From positions 1 through 51,993 of the forward strand of contig JALFWW010000012.1 of the NCBI GenBank assembly GCA_022786605.1: DNA of 51,993 nt, read 5' to 3'. The notes under the pieces were generated by a model. It saw only the letters and a program-made list of their open reading frames with translations. It ran no database searches and had not been told where the DNA came from. Positions 1-9,628 of the stretch are shown in pieces. Origin of the DNA: Clostridia bacterium (GTDB lineage Bacteria; Bacillota; Clostridia; Lachnospirales; Anaerotignaceae). Made by a program: the position numbers and the translations under genes. Every line of letters begins with the position of its first letter. Positions within the stretch are counted from its first letter, which is position 1.

Positions 1-30
1 GACAGACAGACAGACAGACAGACAGACAGA
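1..30. repeat. GACA tetranucleotide tandem repeat
   Basis: The first 30 bases are seven and a half perfect copies of GACA, cut by the window edge, so the true length is unknown. It lies in non-coding sequence upstream of a terminator. Such short tandem repeats slip during replication and can vary in length between strains. Confidence 0.95.
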
Positions 31-73
31 ATAGTTCTGTCTACTTTTGCTGTAAAAAAATATATCAAACCAC

Positions 74-120
74 AAGACGTATTGTGTCCATGTTTTTATG
101 GACAAAATACGTCTTTTTTG
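74..120 (+). terminator. Intrinsic terminator of an upstream gene
   Basis: A long stem with AAGACGTATT on the left and AATACGTCTT on the right, extended by TGTCCAT/ATGGACA around a short T-rich loop, is followed by six Ts. It most likely ends a transcript entering from outside the window. Confidence 0.85.
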
Positions 121-202
121 CGTGTTTGGCGCAGATAGGAAGGACTGCGGTGTATGACGGAAGGGAAAATACAGCGATATTTCAGAAGGAGGAGGTTATT
201 TT

Positions 203-3200
203 ATGATGAGAAAACGAATTTTCGCGGCGTTTGTCTGCCTGTGCATGTTGATGGCGTTGGTGCCATCCATGGCGTATGCAAACGATACAGTTTACACAGG
301 CGGGCTGTGTGAACATCATCCACAGCATGACGACGCTTGCGGTTACAGCGAGGCAACAGCGGAAGTGCCATGCAGCCATGAACACACGGAGGATTGTTAT
401 CAGCTGGTAACGAACTGTGTCCATGAGCATACGGCAGAGTGCTACAGTGAGGGAAATGCGGAACCAATCTGCGGTCATGTGTGTAGCGAGGACAGCGGCT
501 GTATTACAAAGGAATTGAACTGCAACCATGAACATGACGAAAATTGTGGTTATGTTTCCGCAACAGCAGGCACACCTTGCACGTATGACTGCAAAATCTG
601 CAACGCTCCGGCGGCAGAAGAACCAGAGTGTATCTGCGACACAAAATGCACCGAGGAAGAACCCAATGCAGATTGCCCTGTATGCTCTGCGGAGGGTGCG
701 GATTTATCTGCCTGCAAAGGAGCTGTTTCCATGCCGCTGGGTGTTCAACGGAATGTAGAAAACATTCTCTATCTGGACGAGAATGGAACACAACAAACCG
801 CTGCCAGTGCTACACAGGTTACAAGTAGCGATACCCAGTGGCAAAATGGCTGGTATGTGGTAGATTCCGATGTTACCATCAATGAGCGTGTTACCGTTGC
901 AGGTAGTGTCCAGTTGATTCTGGCAAATGACTGTACCCTTACTGCCCAAAAGGGCATTAATGTGTCCGAGAATAACAGTTTCACCGTTTACGCCCAGTCT
1001 ACTGACGAAAATGCCGGAAAACTGACTGCAGGGTATGATGATAGATTTGATTCATGCATTGGGGGTAAAAGGAGAGAAACAAATGGCAATATCACTATTA
1101 ATGGTGGAACCATCAGGCTCTCTTCAAGTAACGGAGCAGGTATAGGAAGTGGTCGCGAAAGAAACAGTACTGGTGATATCACTATAAATGGCGGTCATAT
1201 CCATATTTCTACGTCCAGCGGAGCGGGCATGGGGGCTGGCGCTGGGGCTCAAAACGACAGCAATATCACCATCAACGGCGGAAATATCGATATTACGGTG
1301 GAAGCGGCAAGTGCAGGGATCGGAGGAGGATCGGGAGCTGGTACGAAATATGGGAATAATAACGGCACGATCCGGATTACCGGTGGCACGGTTATTGCCA
1401 ATGTTGATTACTCTACAAGTAGTAATACTGGTGGCGCGGGGATTGGCGGCGGCAATCTTGGTGATGGTGGTACGATCATCATTAGCGGCGGGGACATTAG
1501 TGTCCATGCAGGAACAGGAGCAGGGATCGGCGGCGGAGCCACTGGTAAAGGCGGCAATGTCACGATTACCGGCGGTACTGTCACAGCGACTTCGAAGCTT
1601 GGCGCGAGCATTGGTGCAGGTGCCAGCAACAGTGAGCGTGGAACCCTGACCATTGCCCCGGCAAGTGGTAAGGTTATTACAGCTGATGCAGGCACTGATA
1701 AAAACAGTTCGATTCCACTGGAAGGCTCACCGTTTACAAATAGCAAGGAAGTTATCAACCAGTTGACTGGTACAAAATATTTCCATAGTGAAACAAAAAA
1801 CATGACTGTTATTACTCAGCACCCGGAGAATCAGAGGGTAAACGACGGTAGTTCTGCTACATTTACCATTTCTGCTGACGGTGATAACTTGACATATCAG
1901 TGGCAGCAAAGTACCGGCAATGAAGGTAGTTGGACGAATATTAATGGTGCAAATCTTTCTAGCTATACAACGGGGACTACTACAATGGATATGAGCGGTT
2001 ATCAATATCGCTGTATTGTAACAGGTGCCGATGGCAGCGTAACAAGTCATGCTGCAACGCTGACTGTCGAAGCTATTCCTGTTGCCGAGGTTAAGCTGAA
2101 CAAGAATAACATAACTCTTACTGTGGGAGATATTGAAACTCTAACTGCTACAGTAGAGCCAACAAATGCTACCAATAAAACGGTAATGTGGTCAAGCAGT
2201 GATAATACTGTTGCAACGGTAGACAGTCAAACAGGCGAAGTGAAGGCAATTAGCCGAGGCGAAGCTGTAATTACGGCAGAAGCAGAAGACGGAAAGGGAG
2301 CAAAGGCAATATGTGAAGTGGAAGTAAAACAGCTTGTTACAGGTATTAGCCTGAACAAAACAGAGCTTTCTCTTTATACCGGAAGAGAGGAAAAACTGAC
2401 AGCTACAGTGAACCCTGATAATGCCAATGACCCGACTTTAATATGGTCAAGCGATAACGAAGATGTGGCAACGGTAGACCAAAACGGCAATGTGAAGGCA
2501 ATTAGCCAAGGTAAAGCAGTTATCACAGTAACGGCAAATGACGACAGCGGCAAAACAGCAACATGTACCGTAACAGTCAAAAAGAAATCCTCCGGCGGTT
2601 CTGTATTCTTCTGGGATTTGAAATTCGACACCAACGGCGGCAGTAAAATCGACACTGTCACCGAATGGGAATACAGCACCATTGATCTGGACGAATATGT
2701 TCCCAAAAAAGAAGGTTATAAGTTCGTAGGCTGGTATGCCGATGAAGATTTGACAAAGAAAATCGACGAGGTTTATCTCACGGAAGATACTACCGTTTAC
2801 GCGAAGTGGGAAAAAATAGCGGAAGAAGTTCCGGAAGAACCAGAAGAAACAGAAGAAATCAAAGAACCTGAAACCATTTCTTTCTTGGATGTGAAGGAAA
2901 GCGATTGGTTCTATGAAGCCGTTTTTTATGCGGTGGAAAATGGCTTGATGAGCGGTATGAGCGAAGATATTTTCGCACCCAATACCCCTCTGACAAGAGA
3001 AATGCTGGCAGTTGTCCTGTATAATGTGGAAGGACAGCAGGAAAGCGCAGAAGCCAATACCTTTACAGACGTAAAAGGGGATATGTGGTACACAGATGCG
3101 ATCCTTTGGGCAAACGCGAACGGCATCGTGGCAGGCTATGACAATGGTGCTTACGGCGTGGGCGATCTTATCACCAGAGAACAGTTTGCGGTAATGTTGT

Positions 3201-3430
3201 ATCGCTACGCCCAGTTCAAAGACTATGACACCACCCAAGGCGGCATGGCAGCGAGAGAATATTCTGATTATGAAGCTATTTCAGACTACGCAAGACCGGC
3301 TGTGGCTTGGGCAGTGAACGCGGGCATCATGGGCGGTATGGATAACGGCACACTGAATCCGCAGGGCAAAGCAACCAGAGCCGAAGCGGCAACCATGCTC
3401 ATGAATTTCTGTGAAAATGTTGTGAAATAA
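203..3430 (+). CDS. Secreted multidomain SLH surface protein
   Basis: A 1075-residue cell-surface protein with an N-terminal signal peptide (ending near AYA, residue 28). Visible domains: a Cys/His-rich segment (about 30-165) with repeated CxHxHxxxC motifs; a Gly-rich segment (about 290-480) of roughly 30-residue repeats carrying ITINGG and GAGIGGG, suggesting a parallel beta-helix; an Ig-like domain (about 536-622); two Big2-type domains (about 627-790); an InlB/Listeria-Bacteroides repeat (about 808-875, FDTNGG and GYKFVGWY); a Glu/Pro linker; and three SLH repeats (893-1075) that would anchor it to cell-wall polymers. The start is supported by an AGGAGG site 8-10 bases upstream; ATG206 is an alternative. 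It stands alone between terminators. Adhesion or an S-layer-associated role is inference; no catalytic motif is visible. Confidence 0.88.
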   Translation: MMRKRIFAAFVCLCMLMALVPSMAYANDTVYTGGLCEHHPQHDDACGYSEATAEVPCSHEHTEDCYQLVTNCVHEHTAECYSEGNAEPICGHVCSEDSGCITKELNCNHEHDENCGYVSATAGTPCTYDCKICNAPAAEEPECICDTKCTEEEPNADCPVCSAEGADLSACKGAVSMPLGVQRNVENILYLDENGTQQTAASATQVTSSDTQWQNGWYVVDSDVTINERVTVAGSVQLILANDCTLTAQKGINVSENNSFTVYAQSTDENAGKLTAGYDDRFDSCIGGKRRETNGNITINGGTIRLSSSNGAGIGSGRERNSTGDITINGGHIHISTSSGAGMGAGAGAQNDSNITINGGNIDITVEAASAGIGGGSGAGTKYGNNNGTIRITGGTVIANVDYSTSSNTGGAGIGGGNLGDGGTIIISGGDISVHAGTGAGIGGGATGKGGNVTITGGTVTATSKLGASIGAGASNSERGTLTIAPASGKVITADAGTDKNSSIPLEGSPFTNSKEVINQLTGTKYFHSETKNMTVITQHPENQRVNDGSSATFTISADGDNLTYQWQQSTGNEGSWTNINGANLSSYTTGTTTMDMSGYQYRCIVTGADGSVTSHAATLTVEAIPVAEVKLNKNNITLTVGDIETLTATVEPTNATNKTVMWSSSDNTVATVDSQTGEVKAISRGEAVITAEAEDGKGAKAICEVEVKQLVTGISLNKTELSLYTGREEKLTATVNPDNANDPTLIWSSDNEDVATVDQNGNVKAISQGKAVITVTANDDSGKTATCTVTVKKKSSGGSVFFWDLKFDTNGGSKIDTVTEWEYSTIDLDEYVPKKEGYKFVGWYADEDLTKKIDEVYLTEDTTVYAKWEKIAEEVPEEPEETEEIKEPETISFLDVKESDWFYEAVFYAVENGLMSGMSEDIFAPNTPLTREMLAVVLYNVEGQQESAEANTFTDVKGDMWYTDAILWANANGIVAGYDNGAYGVGDLITREQFAVMLYRYAQFKDYDTTQGGMAAREYSDYEAISDYARPAVAWAVNAGIMGGMDNGTLNPQGKATRAEAATMLMNFCENVVK

Positions 3431-3483
3431 AATATTTTTCCATAGAAGAAGCTGTGAGCGGATATTTTTTCTGATGGACAGAT

Positions 3484-3523
3484 AGCCGGAATTCTTTTTT
3501 GAGAGGGATTCCGGCTGTTTTTG
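3484..3523 (+). terminator. Terminator after the SLH gene
   Basis: AGCCGGAAT pairs with ATTCCGGCT around a T-rich loop and is followed by a T-rich tract. Confidence 0.85.
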
Positions 3524-3591
3524 TTTTGCGTGGAAGTGCCCTGAAAGTTTCTGTTTTTTTCATGGAAAAGCCTTATTTGCAAAGGTTTCTT

Positions 3592-3621
3592 TTGACGCAG
3601 AGGGGAAAACTATGATATAAT
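3592..3621 (+). promoter_or_regulatory. Probable sigma-A promoter of lepA
   Basis: TTGACG (3592-3597) and TATAAT (3616-3621) are separated by 18 bases, about 130 bases ahead of the lepA start. Confidence 0.7.
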
Positions 3622-3753
3622 AAGCAAAATATCATGGGGAAACAGGCGTTTTTCCAGACTGGATGAAAACAGAAGTTGCTTTTTGCGGAGAATACGAAGG
3701 AAAAGGGCAGCTTTTTTTGTGAAAGAAATAATTGAGGTTTAGGAGGAATATGG

Positions 3754-5568
3754 ATGTCCAAAGACAGACAAAGTCATATCAGAAACTTTTGTATTGTGGC
3801 ACATATCGACCACGGTAAGTCCACATTGGCAGATAGATTGATCCAGAAAACAGGTCTGCTGACAGACCGTGAAATGCAGGAACAGGTACTGGATAACATG
3901 GACCTGGAACGGGAAAGAGGCATCACCATCAAGTCTCAGGCAGTTCGTTTGATCTACCGTGCCAAAGATGGGGAGGAATACGAATTTAACCTCATTGATA
4001 CACCGGGACATGTGGACTTTAACTATGAAGTATCCCGCTCTCTGGCAGCCTGCGAAGGTGCCATCTTGATCGTTGACGCGGCACAGGGCATTGAAGCCCA
4101 GACATTGGCAAACGTATATCTGGCACTGGATAACAATCTGGAAATCCTGCCCGTTATCAATAAAATCGACCTGCCCAGCGCAAACCCTGCTTGGGCAAAA
4201 CAGGAAATTGAGGATATCATTGGTATCCCTGCGGAAGACGCGCCTGAAATTTCCGCTAAAAACGGCGTGAATATCGAAGAAGTGCTGGAACGTGTCATCA
4301 CAGACATTCCCGCTCCCAGCGGTGATGTGGATGCGCCTTTGAAAGCACTGATTTTCGATAGCGTGTATGACCAGTATCGTGGTGTTATCGTTCTGATGCG
4401 TGTCTTTGACGGCAGTATCCGTAAAGGTTCCAAAGTGAAAATGATGGCAACAGGCAAAGAATTTGACGTTGTGGAAGTTGGTATTTTTGGTCCCGGTCGT
4501 TTCCTGCCTGTAGAAGAACTGAACGCCGGTATGGTAGGGTATTTCACTGCCAGCATCAAAAACGTGGCAGATACCCGTGTGGGTGATACTGTAACAGAAG
4601 CGGCAAGACCTACCGCGGAAGCCCTGCCCGGCTATAAGAAAGTAAACCCTATGGTTTACTGCGGTGTGTTCCCTGCGGATGGCGCAAAATATCCTGACCT
4701 TCGTGACGCGCTGGAAAAATTGCAGCTCAACGACGCTTCTCTGTTCTTTGAACCGGAAACATCTGTGGCTCTGGGCTTTGGTTTCCGTTGTGGTTTCTTA
4801 GGGCTTTTGCATCTGGAAATCATTCAGGAAAGACTGGAAAGAGAATATAATCTGGATCTGGTAACAACCGCGCCCAGCGTTATTTATAAAGTATATCTGA
4901 CAGACGGCACCCAGTTCGATCTGTCCAATCCCAGCAATATGCCGGACCCTGCTCGTATCCTGAAAATGGAAGAACCCATTGTAAAGGCGGAAATCATGCT
5001 GCCTAAGGATTATATTGGACCTATTATGGAACTGTGTCAGCAGCGTCGTGGGGATTATATCAGTATGGAATATCTGGATGAAAGCAGAGCCATGCTCATT
5101 TATGAAATGCCTCTGAATGAAATCATTTATGACTTCTTTGACGTATTGAAATCCAGAAGCCGCGGTTATGCGTCCTTCGATTATAGTCTGGTGGGCTACA
5201 AAGAAAGCGAACTGGTGAAACTGGATATTCTGGTAAACAGAGAACCTGTGGATGCTCTGTCCTTTATTGTGCATAAGGATTCCGCTGTGGAACGGGGCAG
5301 AAAGATGTGCGAAAAACTGAAAAAAGAAATTCCCAGACATTTGTTTGAAGTTCCCATTCAGGCGGCTATCGGCAGCAAGATCATTGCCAGAGAAACCATC
5401 AGCGCTCTGCGTAAAGACGTATTGGCGAAATGCTACGGCGGTGATATTTCCCGTAAGAAAAAACTGTTGGAAAAACAGAAGGAAGGGAAAAAGAGAATGC
5501 GCCAGATCGGCAGCGTAGAAGTACCTCAGCAGGCATTTATGAGCGTGTTGAAACTGGAAGAAGAATAA
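3754..5568 (+). CDS. lepA: Elongation factor 4 (LepA), ribosomal back-translocase
   Basis: A 604-residue translational GTPase of normal LepA length. The G domain shows AHIDHGKST (P-loop), the switch region [16 protein letters not shown] (G3) and NKIDLP (G4); EF-G-like domains follow, and the LepA-specific C-terminal domain ends the protein ([19 protein letters not shown]). LepA binds stalled or mis-translocated ribosomes, also helps 30S maturation, and acts in the cytosol or at the membrane. The ATG follows TTTAGGAGGAATATGG, a strong ribosome-binding site. Monocistronic here, with its own promoter and terminator; the usual neighbour hemN is absent. Confidence 0.97.
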   Translation: MSKDRQSHIRNFCIVAHIDHGKSTLADRLIQKTGLLTDREMQEQVLDNMDLERERGITIKSQAVRLIYRAKDGEEYEFNLIDTPGHVDFNYEVSRSLAACEGAILIVDAAQGIEAQTLANVYLALDNNLEILPVINKIDLPSANPAWAKQEIEDIIGIPAEDAPEISAKNGVNIEEVLERVITDIPAPSGDVDAPLKALIFDSVYDQYRGVIVLMRVFDGSIRKGSKVKMMATGKEFDVVEVGIFGPGRFLPVEELNAGMVGYFTASIKNVADTRVGDTVTEAARPTAEALPGYKKVNPMVYCGVFPADGAKYPDLRDALEKLQLNDASLFFEPETSVALGFGFRCGFLGLLHLEIIQERLEREYNLDLVTTAPSVIYKVYLTDGTQFDLSNPSNMPDPARILKMEEPIVKAEIMLPKDYIGPIMELCQQRRGDYISMEYLDESRAMLIYEMPLNEIIYDFFDVLKSRSRGYASFDYSLVGYKESELVKLDILVNREPVDALSFIVHKDSAVERGRKMCEKLKKEIPRHLFEVPIQAAIGSKIIARETISALRKDVLAKCYGGDISRKKKLLEKQKEGKKRMRQIGSVEVPQQAFMSVLKLEEE

Positions 5569-5581
5569 GACAGCAAAGCAA

Positions 5582-5613
5582 AAGACAGTGTGAAGATGCA
5601 CACTGTCTTTTTT
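5582..5613 (+). terminator. Terminator after lepA
   Basis: An 11-bp perfect stem, AAGACAGTGTG with CACACTGTCTT, with a 6-base loop and a T run. It also lies at the 3' end of the convergent gene and may serve both strands. Confidence 0.88.
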
Positions 5614-5624
5614 ATACAAAATTT

Positions 5625-6545
5625 TTAAGCTTGAAATGTAATGGAGATGGACTGCAAGTCATCTAATGTTTTCACTTTTTTCGCGAAGATAAATTTGTAA
5701 TCGGAATGACCATTCCCGATCAGTCTGGATACCCATGTGATCGGAACAGGTTCGCCGTTGATGGTGACTTTCATGTGTTCATTGATGGATGTGGTATCAT
5801 TGGTGAGCCATTCATCCAAGTTGGCATTCAGTGCGTCGTACAGAAAATTTTCTACCGCTGCTGTCGTTGCACCCGTAAAGGCTCCTACAAAAGAAATCTC
5901 AAAAGCTACATAAGGCGTATTGCCGCCAGTGAGCGTGGGAGCTGTCATATATTGCATGTTTTTCTCCGCAACATCGAAACCGCCAGCTGCGTTTTTGGTC
6001 AATGTCAGAGAAAAATCAGAAATGTTAGCGGAGGTATCCTTGCCACTGTCAGGCAGAGTGTATTTCCATGGCGCAATGGTGGTGTAAGTGACTGTCCGTG
6101 TTTCTCCGTTCCATACCACATCACCATAAGGTTCCAGTGCTTTGAAGTAGATCAGTGTTTTGCCGTCCGCACGGAAAGAGGACATTTTGTTGCCATTCAC
6201 AGTCGTGACCACGTTGCTGGGATAGACTTTAAATGCCAGTCTGCCAATGGGTCTGTTTTGAGGTGGTACATAGGTTGCGGTTATGGGTTTGCTGAGTTCA
6301 TGATATCGACTGATATATAATTTGTTTTCATTGTTGTCATAAGAAACTTTAAATCCATAGTCCGCCAAGTCCTCTGCAAAGATACACACCTTGCCAAATA
6401 GGTTATAGCAGGGAATGGGAGCACCATCAATGGATGCCACAATGTCTGTTGTGACAGCGTTTGCTATGGACGTTGCGCCATAGGCGGTGAAGCTGGAAAA
6501 AATCAGGCTGAATAAAAGAACTGGAAGCAATAAAAACTTTTTCAT
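5625..6545 (-). CDS. Secreted protein with copper-amine-oxidase-like N-terminal (stalk) domain
   Basis: A 306-residue exported protein. The start at 6545 is preferred over an upstream in-frame ATG because it follows AAAGGGGAAA and begins a clean signal peptide (MKKFLLLPVLLFSLIF, cleaved near TAYG). Residues about 35-75 (VCIFAEDLADYGFKVSYD) match the stalk-like copper amine oxidase N-terminal fold common in clostridial wall proteins. The rest is unrecognised. The name refers to a fold only; no amine oxidase activity is implied. It is convergent with lepA and monocistronic. A frameshifted relative of the same segment lies near 14.8-14.9 kb. Confidence 0.75.
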   Translation of the reverse strand: MKKFLLLPVLLFSLIFSSFTAYGATSIANAVTTDIVASIDGAPIPCYNLFGKVCIFAEDLADYGFKVSYDNNENKLYISRYHELSKPITATYVPPQNRPIGRLAFKVYPSNVVTTVNGNKMSSFRADGKTLIYFKALEPYGDVVWNGETRTVTYTTIAPWKYTLPDSGKDTSANISDFSLTLTKNAAGGFDVAEKNMQYMTAPTLTGGNTPYVAFEISFVGAFTGATTAAVENFLYDALNANLDEWLTNDTTSINEHMKVTINGEPVPITWVSRLIGNGHSDYKFIFAKKVKTLDDLQSISITFQA

Positions 6546-6623
6546 ACATATTTCCCCTTTCTGAATTTCCCAACAAATATCATTTGATAATTTGAGTGTA
6601 GCACTTAAAGATAGAGAAAACAA

Positions 6624-7410
6624 TGAAATTTATCTTACAAAATGCTTGAAGGAAAATTTTTTCAAAAAAAACAGGGAAAAGTTACAGCCTTTTTTGAAAA
6701 TTGAAGTTCAGAAAATAAAAAAAGTACAAGAGATTTTTCGTTAAAATAATCAGAAATAATTATGGATTGCTGTGATTTTATAAGAAATACAAATAGGAAA
6801 AGCGTAGGATCAGAGGCTTTTTTATAAAAATATATGTGTAGGATATGTGAAAACAGATTTTTGCAGATGAAAGTTTGATGTATTTTCATTAGGACAAGTT
6901 GATATAGGCAGTATGTCGTTAGGAATGTTATATAATGATTTCAAATAAACGATTGGATATAACTGCTGATCAGGGGCTGATTTTTTTATGCAAATTGAAT
7001 GATAGATATTTTTAATGGAAAATATGTGAAAAGTGATATGATTGATTCGAGTATGGAATTTCATCAGAATATACAGGATTGGATGGTGTGGACAAACGTC
7101 TGTGATGGATGCACATCATTTTTGGAAAGTACACGATAAAAGAACAATACTCTATACGGTATGCAATATACTTTTGAACAAAATCCACTTATAATAGGAA
7201 AGGATTATTACATAGCACTTCGGGATAAAAATATGATTAGAAAGAAGAAGAGTGATGTGTTTCATGGGAGGACAATTTTTGAATGCCAAAAATATATAAA
7301 TAAAAACCACAACTCCAGATGTTTTGAATAAAATACATGAGCAAGTGTGTATTTTTTTTGAGCTGTGTATTATTTACAATACACCAAGGGAAAAAATGTT
7401 TAGAATGTCA
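6624..7410. other. AT-rich gap without a convincing gene
   Basis: About 790 bases upstream of the riboswitch with no supported gene. The most coding-like stretch is a 56-codon reading frame at 7161-7331 (encoding LIIGKDYYIALRDKNMIRKK) that lacks a ribosome-binding site and may be a gene remnant. No terminator, RNA gene or repeat is obvious. Confidence 0.5.
7161..7331 (+). pseudogene. Possible short gene remnant
   Basis: A 56-codon open frame with plausible composition, including GKDYYIALRDKN, but no Shine-Dalgarno sequence and no partner. It could be the tail of a decayed gene or chance. I do not recognise it. Confidence 0.2.
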
Positions 7411-7411
7411 C

Positions 7412-7440
7412 TTGCGCGTCTAATATGCCTTGGATATAAT
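7412..7440 (+). promoter_or_regulatory. Promoter of the riboswitch-transporter transcript
   Basis: TTGCGC (7412-7417), a 17-base spacer and a perfect TATAAT (7435-7440) place the start near 7447, about 27 bases ahead of the first aptamer helix. Confidence 0.75.
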
Positions 7441-7473
7441 GTGACCATGAAATAAAACAAACGACCGGCTGAT

Positions 7474-7643
7474 AACAGTCTGAAACGCTTCTGAAAAAAG
7501 AAGGACCGACGCGGAAAGCCGGAGCAAGTAGCGTTTGCTTCGGGGAAACTGACAGGTACAAAGAAGGCTGTTTGACGGAACTCTGGAAAGACCATCCTGA
7601 GATGGAGCCAATGAGGCGATAACCAACTGGCAAAAAGACAGAG
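7474..7643 (+). promoter_or_regulatory. Tandem glycine-class riboswitch, second aptamer divergent
   Basis: Aptamer I: P1 AACAGTC (7474-7480) with GGCTGTT (7566-7572, one G-U); P2 CTTCT/AGAAG (7488-7492/7499-7503); conserved core ACCGACG (7505-7511) and ACTGACAGGTA (7548-7558), close to the glycine consensus ACCGAAG and ACTCTCAGGTA; a 10-bp P3b hairpin at 7519-7543. The linker TTTGACGGAACTCTGG matches the glycine tandem linker. Aptamer II: P1 CTCTG/CAGAG (7581-7585/7639-7643), P2 CCATC/GATGG (7592-7596/7601-7605) and a shortened P3 with GCCA/TGGC (7607-7610/7628-7631), replacing the usual ACC/GGT pairing. The 3' strand of P1 in aptamer II also belongs to the left arm of the following terminator, so ligand binding should block termination (an ON switch). 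The family call is good; the ligand of aptamer II is uncertain. Confidence 0.78.
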
Positions 7644-7680
7644 GAAATCTAACGCGAATAGATTTCCTCTGTCTTTTTTT
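7636..7680 (+). terminator. Riboswitch-controlled terminator
   Basis: A perfect 15-bp stem, AGACAGAGGAAATCT with AGATTTCCTCTGTCT, a 9-base loop and seven Ts. Bases 7639-7643 are shared with P1 of aptamer II, giving mutually exclusive folds. Confidence 0.92.
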
Positions 7681-7839
7681 ATATAAATTTTTAGATGAAG
7701 TGGGAAATTGAAGTTGTCAATTATATTTGATTTTGATATATAACATTCTTTTCGCTGAAGAAACAAAAGTGAGCTGCAGCAGACTTTTGAGATATAGCTT
7801 TAAATGATGGAGGCAATATGAAGTCAAAGGAGGCAAGTA

Positions 7840-9609
7840 ATGAGCGAAAAAAGTACCACAACATTAAAAAAATCGAAAATGTCAACCATAGGTGTCATCG
7901 CGCTGATTTATTCCTTTGTCGCTGCTGGTGCCTTTGGGATTGAAGAGGCCATTTCCGCCAGCGGTCCGGGAGTGACGCTGTTGATGTTGCTGATCTTTCC
8001 CTTTATTTGGTCATTCCCTCTTTGTGAAATGGTGGGCGAGTTAGGGTCCATTTATCCTACAGAAGGTGGTATTTACTCTTGGGGACGAGAAGCCTTTGGT
8101 GAGTTTTGGGGTTGGCAAGTTGGCTTTTGGTCTGGATTGACTACATGGCTGTGCCAAGCGCAGTATTGCGCTTTGATTGCAGGCTATGCGGCGAAAATTA
8201 TGGAATTGACACCAACCACCGCTTACATGGTCAAAATCGCGGTTGTATTGGTGTTTACAGTCATAAATATCATCGGCTTGGAGTGGCTGGAAAAATTGGA
8301 AACCGTATTCATTGCTCTGGTGCTGATTGCTTTTGCGGCAGTCGTGGTTGTCGGCTTTATGAACTGGAATCATAATCCCATTCAGCCATTTTTTAACCAA
8401 GAAGAAGGTTTGTTCCATTCCATTGGCGGCGGGATCGCAATCATTATCTGGATGTACTGTGGATATGAATGTATGTCCAATATGGCAGAAGAAGTGGATA
8501 ATCCCCAGGTCATTCCCAAAGCCATGCGCTTTTCACAGCCTATTGTGGCTCTAAGTTACATTCTGCCCACACTGGCGGCACTGGCGGCTATTGGGTCCTG
8601 GTCTGCGTGGTCTACAGAATCCGGCGCTGGCAAAATAGGTTATGCAGATGTGCTGATTCAGCATGTAGGTTCTTGGGCGGGGGTATTGTTTGTCATCGTT
8701 GCGATTCTTTCCAACTGTGCCATGTTCTGTTCTTACATAGCCCATGGTTCCAGAGCATTCTTCGTTATGGCAGATGATCATATGTTCCCGAAGATCATGA
8801 AAAAAGTAGACAAACGTGGGGTCCCCACTGTGTCGATTATCCTGTTGGCAATCTTTACAATCATTACATGCCGGTTTGATTTTGCCACATTGGTTATGGC
8901 AACGACACCGATTCAGCTTTATCTGTATCTGATGCTGATCGCATGTGTAGTGAAAGTGCGGAAGCGCTACCCCGTAGAAGAACGGAAAAAAATGGGGCTT
9001 ACGGTTATGCCTGGCGGCAAGTTTGGTCTTCTGATTTTAAGCGCTTGTGTATTTTTTATCTGTATGTTCGCCATTTATGCAAATGGTGCAGATTATTTCA
9101 TCACTGGCTTCGCGGTATTGTTTTTGGGCTTGGTTGCATATGTTTTGTGCAAATGGATTTATAAAGGCAGAGTATTGGATGACCCTGAAATCTATCCCTT
9201 GAATCCCAAAACAAAACTTGGACTGGGGGACCTGATTGATATTGGTGTTTATGTTTTCCTGACAGGTGCCATTGCCCTGATTGGTTTTGTATTCCTGTAT
9301 TTTTACGAAGGCAGTTATGGTGTTGCGTATTATCTGGAAGAGTATCATACAGGACTGTTCAGCAATTTCTATGGAATGCTGAATATTTGTAAATGGATGG
9401 GGCTGATCCTGATTGCTGCGGGTATTGTCATTATACTCATTGGCAAAAAGACAGAAGGGGCTGGCGTATCGATATTGCAGGAAGAACGAAACAAAAAATT
9501 GGACGAGCGTATTTTGGAATTGCATGGCAGTGTTCCAAGAAAAAACAACGAAGAAATTGCAAAGGAAATGGAACCGATCATATCTTTTGCGGTTGATATA
9601 GAAGATTGA
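7840..9609 (+). CDS. APC-superfamily amino acid/polyamine transporter
   Basis: A 589-residue membrane carrier with about 12-14 hydrophobic segments. The first helix region (GVIALIYSFVAAGAFGIEEA) and the WYCGYE-like segment WMYCGYECMSN near the sixth to seventh helix fit the amino acid-polyamine-organocation superfamily. The C-terminus has two extra hydrophobic segments and a charged cytosolic tail. The start follows AAAGGAGG. It is the first gene after the riboswitch terminator, so its expression should respond to the riboswitch ligand. Saccharopine-dehydrogenase-like, aldehyde dehydrogenase and acl genes follow within short gaps, so its cargo is probably the substrate they degrade: a small amino acid, beta-alanine or a diamine. 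Family confidence is high; the substrate is inference. Confidence 0.88.
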   Translation: MSEKSTTTLKKSKMSTIGVIALIYSFVAAGAFGIEEAISASGPGVTLLMLLIFPFIWSFPLCEMVGELGSIYPTEGGIYSWGREAFGEFWGWQVGFWSGLTTWLCQAQYCALIAGYAAKIMELTPTTAYMVKIAVVLVFTVINIIGLEWLEKLETVFIALVLIAFAAVVVVGFMNWNHNPIQPFFNQEEGLFHSIGGGIAIIIWMYCGYECMSNMAEEVDNPQVIPKAMRFSQPIVALSYILPTLAALAAIGSWSAWSTESGAGKIGYADVLIQHVGSWAGVLFVIVAILSNCAMFCSYIAHGSRAFFVMADDHMFPKIMKKVDKRGVPTVSIILLAIFTIITCRFDFATLVMATTPIQLYLYLMLIACVVKVRKRYPVEERKKMGLTVMPGGKFGLLILSACVFFICMFAIYANGADYFITGFAVLFLGLVAYVLCKWIYKGRVLDDPEIYPLNPKTKLGLGDLIDIGVYVFLTGAIALIGFVFLYFYEGSYGVAYYLEEYHTGLFSNFYGMLNICKWMGLILIAAGIVIILIGKKTEGAGVSILQEERNKKLDERILELHGSVPRKNNEEIAKEMEPIISFAVDIED

Positions 9610-9628
9610 ATCAAAAGGAGGATTTATT

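Larger units (their letters stand above)
3431..3753. other. Intergenic region with terminator and lepA promoter
   Basis: This 323-base gap holds the terminator of the SLH gene and a sigma-A-like promoter for lepA, both listed separately. Nothing else is recognisable. Confidence 0.7.

Noticed and set aside
1080..1640. Repeated GGCGGNATTxxxATTAC-like units that could suggest a CRISPR-like array
   Set aside because: They encode the Gly-rich repeats of the SLH protein in frame and lack constant repeat and spacer lengths.
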